This document shows, piece after piece, positions 1 through 6,778 of a stretch of DNA of 29,302 bases (positions are counted from its first letter, which is position 1; every line of letters starts with the position of its first letter). The position numbers and the translations under genes were made by a program. The notes beneath the pieces are model-generated. The model was not told where the DNA came from, did not search any database, and saw only the letters and a list, made by a program, of their open reading frames with translations. Source of the DNA: Collinsella sp. UBA6357 (lineage in GTDB: Bacteria; Actinomycetota; Coriobacteriia; Coriobacteriales; Coriobacteriaceae); the NCBI GenBank assembly GCA_002437815.1, contig DJRP01000006.1, positions 69,871 through 99,172 on the forward strand, written 5' to 3'.

Positions 1-25
1 TCCCAAAGTGCCAGGGGCTTTGGGA
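1..25. repeat. REP-like palindrome just after the rluD stop
   Basis: A perfect 8-bp inverted repeat (tcccaaag / ctttggga) encloses a 9-nt loop, 5 nt past the pseudouridine synthase stop codon. Its first 18 bases recur in opposite orientation at 14264-14281, which argues for a dispersed palindromic repeat rather than a gene-specific terminator. No T-run is visible before the window edge, so termination activity is uncertain. Confidence 0.6.
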
Positions 26-30
26 CCAGG

Positions 31-1041
31 TTAGTCTAGGAGACCGAGCTGGGGGACGATCTGCTCGCCCGCCGCCGTGCGGCCGAGCGAGCGCGGCGCA
101 AGCTCGTCGAGCGCCGCGGCAAGATCCCAAGGCAGCTCGTCACGGCATTCGATGCGCTCCCCCGTCATCGGGTGATCGAACGCCACACGCCATGAATGCA
201 GAAACTGACGCGTCAGGCCCAAGTCCAAACGCTCATCCGCTCGCCCATACAGCGGGTCGCCCACGCAAGGATGGTTGATATGACGCATGTGAACGCGAAT
301 CTGGTGCGTGCGCCCCGTATACAGATGGCACTCGACGAGCGTGTAGCCATCGTCCCGACGTTCGGCATCGAAACGCTCGAGCACCCGAAACGTCGTGATG
401 GCCTGCCGGGCAAACGGATCGTCCGATACCGCCATCTTCACCCGATCGCGCGTGGAGCGGGCGATACCGGTGTTGATGGTTCCCTCATCCATGGCGATAT
501 GGCCCTGGACGAGCGTGATATAGCGCCGATCAAGCGTGCGGGTGCGGATGAGGTTTTGCAGGGCCCGCTGTGTATCGTCGTCCTTGGCGGCGAGCATAAG
601 ACCCGAGGTATCACGATCCAGGCGGTGCACGATTCCGGGACGGTCCTCCCCCTGCACCGTGCCCAGATGATCCAGGCCACAATGATAGACAAGCGCGTTG
701 GCAAGCGTGCCTGACTCATGTCCGTGGGCCGGATGGCATACCAGCCCACGCTGCTTGGAAAGGACGATCAGGTACTCGTCCTCATAGCGGATATCCAGCG
801 GAATAGGCTCGCCGACGACCTCGGAGAAGTCGTGCGGCTCGGGCAGCTCGACGGAGATGCGGTCCCCGGCACGTACGGCATACTTTTTGGACAGGCAGGT
901 CTCGCCGTTGACCGACACCGCACCGCCCTCGATCAGGTGCGCACAAGCCGAGCGCGTGGGACACGAATCGTTGGACCCCAAAAAGGCGTCGAGGCGAACG
1001 CCGGCATCGCTACCATCGACCAGAATATGGATATCGGCCAT
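31..1041 (-). CDS. rluD: RluA/RluD-family 23S rRNA (or tRNA) pseudouridine synthase
   Basis: The 336-residue protein isomerises specific uridines in structured RNA, most likely 23S rRNA, to pseudouridine. An S4-like RNA-binding region lies at about residues 14-70. The catalytic signature HRLDRDTSG is at 139-147, with Asp142 as the expected nucleophile. The later stretch YTGRTHQIRVHM is also typical of the family. Length is normal. The ATG overlaps the lspA stop by one base (TAATG) and has no strong ribosome-binding site of its own, so translation is probably coupled to lspA. The ileS-lspA-rluD order matches ileS-lspA-ylyB of Bacillus. Family membership is certain; the exact target (RluD rather than RluC or RluA type) is not resolved by sequence reading, so the symbol is tentative. 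Confidence 0.9.
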   Translation of the reverse strand: MADIHILVDGSDAGVRLDAFLGSNDSCPTRSACAHLIEGGAVSVNGETCLSKKYAVRAGDRISVELPEPHDFSEVVGEPIPLDIRYEDEYLIVLSKQRGLVCHPAHGHESGTLANALVYHCGLDHLGTVQGEDRPGIVHRLDRDTSGLMLAAKDDDTQRALQNLIRTRTLDRRYITLVQGHIAMDEGTINTGIARSTRDRVKMAVSDDPFARQAITTFRVLERFDAERRDDGYTLVECHLYTGRTHQIRVHMRHINHPCVGDPLYGRADERLDLGLTRQFLHSWRVAFDHPMTGERIECRDELPWDLAAALDELAPRSLGRTAAGEQIVPQLGLLD

Positions 1042-1643
1042 TATCGCTCGCCCCTCTCGCGCATCTTTTTAGCGCGTTCGCCCCGCTTCTTGGCACGACG
1101 TGCCGCATGAGCTTCATCGCGTGCATTGAGCTCGGCCGTAGCATCGACATGTTGCACCGCGGGCGACAGGAAGATATAGCCCGCAAAGGCGATAACGACA
1201 CCGCAGGTGATGGCGATATCGGCGATATTGAAGACGGGAAAGTCGATGAAGGTCGTAGCGATGAAATCCGTCACATAGCCCAAAACCAGGCGATCGATGG
1301 CGTTGCCGACGGCGCCGCCGCACACCAGGGCAAGACCTGCAACCTCGGTGCGCGACAGCTCGGGCGACTTGGCAAGATAACCCACGACGGCCGCCACCAC
1401 CGCAACGGCCAACACAACGAAAAGGATCCCATGACCCTCGCCGAAACTGAAGGCAGCGCCGGTGTTGCGCACGAACGTAACGTCCAGCACACCGGGGATC
1501 ACCGTGACATGCAGGCTTTCACCCGAAGCGCGCACAGCAAGCTTGGACAGCTGATCGAGCAACAGCACCAGACAGGCGATACCGCCCACAACCCTCAGAC
1601 GCCATGCCCTGCTCGGCGTCATCTCCTTGCCATCCCGCGCCAT
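1041..1643 (-). CDS. lspA: Lipoprotein signal peptidase (signal peptidase II)
   Basis: This integral membrane aspartyl protease removes signal peptides from diacylglyceryl-modified prolipoproteins. Four hydrophobic segments are visible (about residues 17-32, 70-90, 100-120 and 142-160). The catalytic pair lies in GNAIDR (Asp117) and FNIAD (Asp142), and the conserved NTGAAFSFG is at 60-68. After the last membrane segment there is a charged tail of about 36 residues rich in Lys, Arg and Glu (165-200), making the protein longer than the usual 150-170 residues. The ATG at 1643 has a GGGAGG ribosome-binding site 4 nt upstream. The stop overlaps the start of rluD by one base. It lies downstream of ileS but beyond a hairpin, so it may be partly independently transcribed. 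Confidence 0.95.
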   Translation of the reverse strand: MARDGKEMTPSRAWRLRVVGGIACLVLLLDQLSKLAVRASGESLHVTVIPGVLDVTFVRNTGAAFSFGEGHGILFVVLAVAVVAAVVGYLAKSPELSRTEVAGLALVCGGAVGNAIDRLVLGYVTDFIATTFIDFPVFNIADIAITCGVVIAFAGYIFLSPAVQHVDATAELNARDEAHAARRAKKRGERAKKMRERGER

Positions 1644-1685
1644 GCGACCTCCCTATACCATCGTTTCAATCTTTGTAACGATAGC

Positions 1686-1720
1686 AAAAGATGGGCACCC
1701 CGATAATCAAGGCACCCATC
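1686..1720 (-). terminator. Probable terminator after ileS
   Basis: On the minus strand a 10-bp stem (GATGGGUGCC / GGUGCCCAUC, two G-U pairs) with an 11-nt loop is followed by TTTT. It lies between the ileS stop and the lspA start. The T-run is short, so some read-through into lspA-rluD is likely. Confidence 0.6.
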
Positions 1721-1760
1721 TCTACAGAACCTCGCAAAGCGAAGCTATGTCACCTAAACG

Positions 1761-4565
1761 CTAGGCAAGAGCCTCGGCGCAGCGCTTGCAGATATGCGCA
1801 TGACCGTTGTACTCGCCCACCGTGGTGCGGTAGTTCCAGCAGCGGTCGCAGCACTCACCCTCGGCCGCCTCGATGGTTGCGGAAAGCTCGTCGCCGCAGG
1901 TGAGCTCAACATCGGACACGATATAGAACTCGGCAAGGTCAACCGCCTTGTCGCCCGTGAGCAGCGCGTACATGTCGGCCGGTACGGTCGCCTTCACGCG
2001 AACCTGCTGGCTCTTGGTGAAGGTGCCGGCGGCACGGGCATCCTCGAGCGCCTTGGTGACGGCGCCGCGGAGCTCCAGCGAAGCCTCGAGCACACCCTCG
2101 AACTCATTGGCCTCATCGACGGTGATGGGCGAACGGTACCAATCGAGCAGGGCGGCGTACTTCTGGTGATCCACACAGCCGGCGGGTGCATAGGCCATGG
2201 CCTCGTCGACCGTGTAGGCCAGGATCGGCTGCAGGTCACGCATGAGCATGGAGAGCAGCTCCGCAACGACCGTCTGGGCGCTGCGGCGCGCGTGCGAACC
2301 GGGCTTCTCGCAGTACAGGCGATCCTTGAGCGCGTCGAGATAGACGTTGGAAAGCTCGGTCACCACGAAGTCGTAGAGCGCGCGGTAGGCGCGGTTGAAC
2401 TCGTACTTGGCGTACGCATCATCGACCTCGGCCTGAACCTGCGTGAGGCGCGCGACCATAAGCTTGTCGAGCGGCAGCAGATCGGCAAAGGCGACACCGT
2501 CGGTCTCGGGCTCAAACTGGCCTTCGAGCTCGGAGAGCAAAAAGCGCAGCGTGTTGCGGAAACGGCGGTAGGCATCGGACGTGCGCGCGAGGATCTCATG
2601 GTCGATGGAAACGTCAGCCGAGGTATCGACCGAAGCGACCCACAGACGGATGATGTCGGCGCCCATCTCGTCGCAAACCTTGTTGGGATCGATGACGTTG
2701 CCGATGGACTTGGACATCTTGCGACCCTGGCCGTCAAGCGTGAAGCCCTGTGAGACGACTGCCTTGTACGGCGCGTGCCCGTTGGCGCCCACCGAGGTCA
2801 ACAGCGAGCTCTGGAACCAGCCGCGATGCTGGTCAGAGCCCTCAAGGTAAACATCGGCCGGATACTTGAGCTCAGGGCGGAACTCGCACACGGCCTTCCA
2901 GGAGACGCCGGAATCCCACCAGACATCCAGGATGTCCTTATCGGCCTTGAGATGATGCCCACCGCACTTGGGGCAGGTGCAGGCATCGCCCAGATAGCTC
3001 TCGGGGGCATCGGTGAACCAGGCGTCGGAGCCCTTCTCGTGGAACAGCTTGATGACCGCGTCGAGTGTGGCGTCGTTCATGACCTTCTCGCCGCAATCGG
3101 CGCAGGTATAGCTGGGGATCGGCACGCCCCAGTTGCGCTGGCGCGAGATGCACCAGTCGGGACGCTGCTCGACCATGGCGCCGATACGGTTGGCGGCGTG
3201 GGCCGGATACCAGGTGACGTTGTCGCGGATCTCGCGTCCGGCCTGCTCGCGCAGGCCCGTCTTGTCCATGGAGACGAACCACTGGTCGGTGGCACGGAAC
3301 AGCACCGGTTGCTTGCAGCGCCAGCAGTGCGGATAGCTGTGCGTGATCTTCTTCTCCATGACGAGCGTTCCACGCTCGCGGAGGAACTCGATGATGTGAG
3401 GGTTGGCCTCGTCGGTGTCCATGCCGCTGAAGGGACCACCGGTACCGAACGTGTCGCCGGTGTAGAACTTGCCGTCGTCGTCGACGGGCATGCACACGTC
3501 GGTGATGCCCTCTTTGAGGCAGGCGAAGTAGTCGTCGACGCCGTGACCGGGCGAGTTGTGGACGATACCGGTACCGTCATCGACACCCACGTAGTCGGCG
3601 AGCAGCGCCACGCCCTCGACACCGTCGAAGACCGGCTGCTTGTAATGGATGTGATGGAAGGTCTCGGCCGGCACCACATAGGGCTTGCCGTCGACCATGA
3701 CCGGCGTGTAGTCCCAGCCAAACTCCTTGCAGCACTTGGGAGCAAGCGCCTCGAGCATGACCTCGGCACGGCCCTCGTGCTCGACGGCCACGTACGACTC
3801 GCCCGGCTTGAGCGAGACGGCCTGGTCGGAGGGAATCGTCCACGGGGTCGTCGTCCAGATGATGAAGTCGGCCGGGCCGTCGAAGCCCTCCAGACCGGCA
3901 GGCTTCGTGGTCATCTCAAAGCGCACGAAGATCGAGGGCGACGTCTCGTCGGAATACTCGATCTCGGCCTCCGCAAGCGCGGTGTGGCAATGCTTGCACC
4001 AGTGGACCGGCTTGTGTCCACGATAGATCATGCCCTTATCGAACATGGCCTTGAAGACCTCGATGTCGGCGGCGTCGTGCTGGTGATAGAGCGTCAGATA
4101 GGGATTGTCCCAATCGCCGAGCACGCCCAGACGGCGGAAACCGGCCTTCTGCAGCTCGATGTTCTCGACGGCGAACTCGTTGCACAGCTCGCGGATCTTG
4201 GCCGTAGGGGTCTGGTTGAACTTCTCGGTGCCAAGCTGGGTCTCGACCTTATGCTCGATCGGCTGACCGTGGCAGTCCCAACCGGGGACATACGGGGTCT
4301 CATAGCCCTGCATGGCCCAATAGCGGTTGATCATGTCCTTGGAGATCTTGTTCATGGCGTGGCCGATGTGAATCGGGCCGTTGGCGTACGGAGGACCGTC
4401 ATGCAGCACGAACTTCTCGTGGCCCTCGTTCTTCTTCAGCAGCTGCTCGTAGACCTTGTTGTCCTGCCAGTCCTTGAGCCGCTTGGGCTCGGACTTGGAA
4501 AGACCGGCACGCATGGGAAAACCGGTCTTGGGCAGATTCATCGTCTGCTTGTACTCGTTTGCCAC
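1761..4565 (-). CDS. ileS: Isoleucyl-tRNA synthetase
   Basis: This cytoplasmic class I synthetase charges tRNA-Ile with isoleucine and edits valine. The 934-residue protein has the full architecture: HIGH signature at residues 66-69, the inserted CP1 editing domain (about 190-400), KMSKS at 616-620, the anticodon-binding helical region, and a C-terminal zinc finger (CCDRC...CKRC, about 908-930) as in bacterial-type IleRS of the Firmicutes/E. coli class. The start is GTG (4563-4565) with AAAGGGG about 5 nt upstream. It is preceded by a complete isoleucine T-box leader, so expression should rise when uncharged tRNA-Ile accumulates. lspA and rluD follow. Confidence 0.98.
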   Translation of the reverse strand: MANEYKQTMNLPKTGFPMRAGLSKSEPKRLKDWQDNKVYEQLLKKNEGHEKFVLHDGPPYANGPIHIGHAMNKISKDMINRYWAMQGYETPYVPGWDCHGQPIEHKVETQLGTEKFNQTPTAKIRELCNEFAVENIELQKAGFRRLGVLGDWDNPYLTLYHQHDAADIEVFKAMFDKGMIYRGHKPVHWCKHCHTALAEAEIEYSDETSPSIFVRFEMTTKPAGLEGFDGPADFIIWTTTPWTIPSDQAVSLKPGESYVAVEHEGRAEVMLEALAPKCCKEFGWDYTPVMVDGKPYVVPAETFHHIHYKQPVFDGVEGVALLADYVGVDDGTGIVHNSPGHGVDDYFACLKEGITDVCMPVDDDGKFYTGDTFGTGGPFSGMDTDEANPHIIEFLRERGTLVMEKKITHSYPHCWRCKQPVLFRATDQWFVSMDKTGLREQAGREIRDNVTWYPAHAANRIGAMVEQRPDWCISRQRNWGVPIPSYTCADCGEKVMNDATLDAVIKLFHEKGSDAWFTDAPESYLGDACTCPKCGGHHLKADKDILDVWWDSGVSWKAVCEFRPELKYPADVYLEGSDQHRGWFQSSLLTSVGANGHAPYKAVVSQGFTLDGQGRKMSKSIGNVIDPNKVCDEMGADIIRLWVASVDTSADVSIDHEILARTSDAYRRFRNTLRFLLSELEGQFEPETDGVAFADLLPLDKLMVARLTQVQAEVDDAYAKYEFNRAYRALYDFVVTELSNVYLDALKDRLYCEKPGSHARRSAQTVVAELLSMLMRDLQPILAYTVDEAMAYAPAGCVDHQKYAALLDWYRSPITVDEANEFEGVLEASLELRGAVTKALEDARAAGTFTKSQQVRVKATVPADMYALLTGDKAVDLAEFYIVSDVELTCGDELSATIEAAEGECCDRCWNYRTTVGEYNGHAHICKRCAEALA

Positions 4566-4609
4566 GGTACCCCTTTCTTGTCATGGGCGTCACCCGCCCG
4601 TCGGGCACC

Positions 4610-4647
4610 AAAAAAGCGCCCGTCCCTACAAGCTGGGACGAAGCGCC
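4610..4647 (-). terminator. Intrinsic terminator of the ileS T-box leader
   Basis: On the minus strand GCGC..CGTCCC pairs with GGGACG.GGCGC around an 8-nt loop, followed directly by six T residues (4610-4615). It lies just downstream of the T-box sequence and about 45 nt before the ileS GTG, the arrangement of a transcriptional T-box expression platform. Confidence 0.85.
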
Positions 4648-4912
4648 ATAAAATAACAGGTCCAAAACCTGCCATGAGCTCTTCGCTTAACCACCCAGCT
4701 TAGATGCCCTCGCCCGCCTGCGCGCGCTCGCATCCATACTCGGCTGGCCTGTCTCGGCGACCATCCCGGCGACGTCTACTCGGATGACGCACGAGTCGCT
4801 TCGCGCCATCCTTTGGGGTCGCAGCTCCGGGGTGATTTTCATCGGACGCATACGCGGCTTCTCAGCAAATAACCGCTCTCTGTGGCATGCGCGGACCGAT
4901 TACTCGTCCCCA
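4610..4912 (-). promoter_or_regulatory. T-box riboswitch, isoleucine-specific (ileS leader)
   Basis: The 5' part shows Stem I. GGGG (4908-4911) pairs with CCCC (4829-4832) at the base. The AGTA loop-E element is at 4901-4904, the conserved AGAGAGCGG at 4873-4881 and GCTGAGAAGCC at about 4856-4866. The 3' side of the specifier loop reads GAAAATCACC, giving an AUC isoleucine codon at 4834-4836. The T-box sequence AAGCTGGGTGGTTAAGCG lies at 4684-4701; its UGGU (4690-4693) matches a tRNA acceptor end with discriminator A (ACCA), as in tRNA-Ile. An intrinsic terminator follows. Uncharged tRNA-Ile is expected to stabilise the antiterminator. This leader accounts for most of the gene-free stretch 4566-5061. 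Confidence 0.93.
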
Positions 4913-4925
4913 TCAACGCAACGCG

Positions 4926-4955
4926 AGTATGGTAGCACGCGAGACACGCTCATAA
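4926..4955 (-). promoter_or_regulatory. Candidate promoter of the ileS T-box transcript
   Basis: On the minus strand a -10-like CATACT (4926-4931) has an 18-nt spacer to a weak -35-like TTATGA (4950-4955). It would start transcription a few bases before the base of Stem I. The position is good but the -35 match is poor. Confidence 0.35.
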
Positions 4956-4959
4956 AACC

Positions 4960-4988
4960 TTGTAACGGCATTTCATAGATTTTAAAAT
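4960..4988 (+). promoter_or_regulatory. Sigma-70-type promoter of the dehydrogenase gene
   Basis: TTGTAA (4960-4965) and TAAAAT (4983-4988) are separated by exactly 17 nt, in a locally AT-rich stretch 74 nt before the ATG at 5062. It is back to back with the ileS leader promoter region. Confidence 0.65.
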
Positions 4989-5061
4989 CGCGCGCTTAAC
5001 AAGCCCACGGGGGCGCAAAATACCAGAAGTCACTTTAGTTCATCAGAGAGAAAGGGGCCAT

Positions 5062-6144
5062 ATGCGCACCATCGGCATGAGCGATTACACCGTCGGAGAG
5101 GATTGCTTCAAAGAGCTGGGCGCCACCTTGGCCGAATATGGGGCAAAAAAGGTCGTCCTGATCGGCGGAAAGCGTGCACTCGCTGCCGCCGCCCCGCAGA
5201 TCCGTCAGGCGCTCGAGGGGACCGACGTGCAGATCCTGACGGAGCACGTCTACGGCACCAACTCGACACGCGGCAACATCGCCAAGGTCGTCAACCTGCC
5301 CGAGGCGCAAGAGGCCGACGTGCTGATCGCCTGCGGCGGCGGCAAGGCCATCGACACGGTCAAGACCGCGGCCATCGAGCTCAAGAAGATCGTCTTTTCC
5401 GTGCCTACGATCTGCTCGAACTGCTCGGCCGCAACGGCTATCGCCGTCGTGTACAACGACGACGGCTCGCTCGAGGGTTACGCATACCCCAACTGCCCCG
5501 CGCATATCTTCATCAACCCCAAGATCATCGCCGAGGCTCCGGCAGAGTACTTCTGGGCCGGCGTGGGCGACGCCCTCTCCAAGCAACCCGAGGTCGAATA
5601 CGCCACGAGCGCCGGCAACCTCGAGCATACCGCCGGCTTGGGCCTGGCTCTCGCCCACACCTGCTCCGAGCCGCTCTTCGAGTACGGCGTGCCCGGCCTC
5701 GAGGATGTCCGCAACAACCTCTCGAGCGATGCCGTCAAACAGATCGCCCTCGACATCGTGGTCAACACCGGTTACGTGTCAAACCTCACCAACCAGAACG
5801 ACTACTATTTCAACTCGAGCGTCGCGCACGCGTTCTACAACGCGAGTTGCGCCATCCCGCGCGAGGGCACCTATCTGCACGGCCAGGTCGTGAGCCTAGG
5901 CGTGTTGGTGCTGTTTGCCTACACCGGCGACGAGGAGAACCTCAAGCGCTACGCCGCGTTCAACAAGCAGATGGGACTTCCCGTCACGCTTGCCGAGGTC
6001 GGTCTTTCGCTCGATGACATCCCCGCGCTGTGCGAGCACGCCCACGCCACCAATGAGTGGAAGCAGGGCAATCCCGAACCTTTCACGGACGACAAGTTCG
6101 CCGCCGCCATCAAAGCGGCAGATGCCTACGGTCAGACGCTCTAG
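5062..6144 (+). CDS. GldA/HcxA-like metal-dependent alcohol dehydrogenase
   Basis: A 360-residue member of the iron-containing (group III) alcohol dehydrogenase superfamily, glycerol-dehydrogenase branch, expected to be a soluble NAD(P)-dependent oxidoreductase. The nucleotide-binding motif GGGKAIDTVK lies at residues 92-101. Metal ligands by analogy with GldA are Asp170 (GVGDALSK), His256 (VAHAFYN) and His273 (YLHGQVV). At the position where GldA enzymes carry STDAP, with its substrate-contacting Asp, this protein reads SNCSA (119-123), so glycerol may not be the substrate; hydroxycarboxylate dehydrogenases of the HcxA/YbdH type are an alternative. The ATG has AAAGGGG about 6 nt upstream. 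It is a single-gene unit with its own promoter and terminator, and no neighbour points to a pathway. Confidence 0.85.
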   Translation: MRTIGMSDYTVGEDCFKELGATLAEYGAKKVVLIGGKRALAAAAPQIRQALEGTDVQILTEHVYGTNSTRGNIAKVVNLPEAQEADVLIACGGGKAIDTVKTAAIELKKIVFSVPTICSNCSAATAIAVVYNDDGSLEGYAYPNCPAHIFINPKIIAEAPAEYFWAGVGDALSKQPEVEYATSAGNLEHTAGLGLALAHTCSEPLFEYGVPGLEDVRNNLSSDAVKQIALDIVVNTGYVSNLTNQNDYYFNSSVAHAFYNASCAIPREGTYLHGQVVSLGVLVLFAYTGDEENLKRYAAFNKQMGLPVTLAEVGLSLDDIPALCEHAHATNEWKQGNPEPFTDDKFAAAIKAADAYGQTL

Positions 6145-6172
6145 CAACCGGTAGCAGCCAGTTGAAAGCGAG

Positions 6173-6206
6173 CGGCCTCCGTGCGTTTGTGCGTAGGCCG
6201 TTTTTT
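6173..6206 (+). terminator. Terminator after the dehydrogenase gene
   Basis: CGGCCT (6173-6178) pairs with AGGCCG (6195-6200) around an imperfectly paired loop and is followed by six T residues. It lies 28 nt after the stop codon. Confidence 0.85.
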
Positions 6207-6246
6207 CATGCAGCAATCCCAAAGATCGGAAAACGCTCTCGAGCTC

Positions 6247-6702
6247 TTAACCGTCGAGCATATCGGCGCGAAAGGCGCTGGCGGGAATCACGCGATAGCC
6301 CCGCTCGATCGCCATTTGGGCAAAGACGCCGTTGCCTGCCGTCAACGATCCGCTGAACGTCCCGTCGTAGATGTGCCCCACGCCGCACGAGGGGCTGCGA
6401 TCCTGCAGCACCACGAGTCCGATTTCATCGGGACCGCCCTGCTGCTCGCAGATATCGAGCGCGCGCCGCGCACCCATGCGAAACGCGCGGTACACCACGC
6501 GCCCTTCGCGATCGCGGACGACCCCGTCGACGATCTCGGCCGGCGTACGCGGCGTGGGAAGCCCGCCGAACACCTCGGGGCAAACCAGTACCACCTCGGT
6601 TCCCGTCTTCTCGCAAGCCTCCACGAGCGCCCGATGATAGTTGTCAAGCCCGTTGTACTTGCAATCCTCGCCCATCAGGCAGGCACTTACCACGATCTTC
6701 AT
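6247..6702 (-). CDS. DUF523 protein (TudS-type iron-sulfur family)
   Basis: A 151-residue DUF523 protein. The N-terminal SACLMGEDCKYNG and later QDRSPSCG are the family signatures. Cys8, Cys41 (VCPEVFGGLPTPR) and Cys106 (SPSCG) are in the pattern expected for three ligands of a [4Fe-4S] cluster. Characterised relatives (TudS) desulfurise thiouracil; whether this one does is inference. The chosen start, ATG at 6702, has GGAGG 8 nt upstream and begins with the family's conserved MKIVVSACL. A longer open frame to 6765 runs through the ftsH terminator hairpin and is unlikely to be translated. It follows ftsH across that terminator with almost no room for a promoter, so it probably depends on read-through. 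Confidence 0.85.
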   Translation of the reverse strand: MKIVVSACLMGEDCKYNGLDNYHRALVEACEKTGTEVVLVCPEVFGGLPTPRTPAEIVDGVVRDREGRVVYRAFRMGARRALDICEQQGGPDEIGLVVLQDRSPSCGVGHIYDGTFSGSLTAGNGVFAQMAIERGYRVIPASAFRADMLDG

Positions 6703-6727
6703 TAAGGTCCCTCCGCTTCGATACACC

Positions 6728-6755
6728 AAAAAGGGCAGCCCCGTAGGGCCGCCCC
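6728..6755 (-). terminator. Terminator after ftsH
   Basis: On the minus strand GGGGCGGCCC pairs with GGGCTGCCC (one G-U pair) around a very short loop and is followed by TTTTT. It begins 23 nt beyond the ftsH stop codon. Confidence 0.85.
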
Positions 6756-6778
6756 AAACATTCAATGTGGCCGTCTCG

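Noticed and set aside
4784..4978. Possible small plus-strand gene of 64 codons upstream of the dehydrogenase
   Set aside because: It runs antisense through the T-box Stem I, has no ribosome-binding site and no recognisable protein features.
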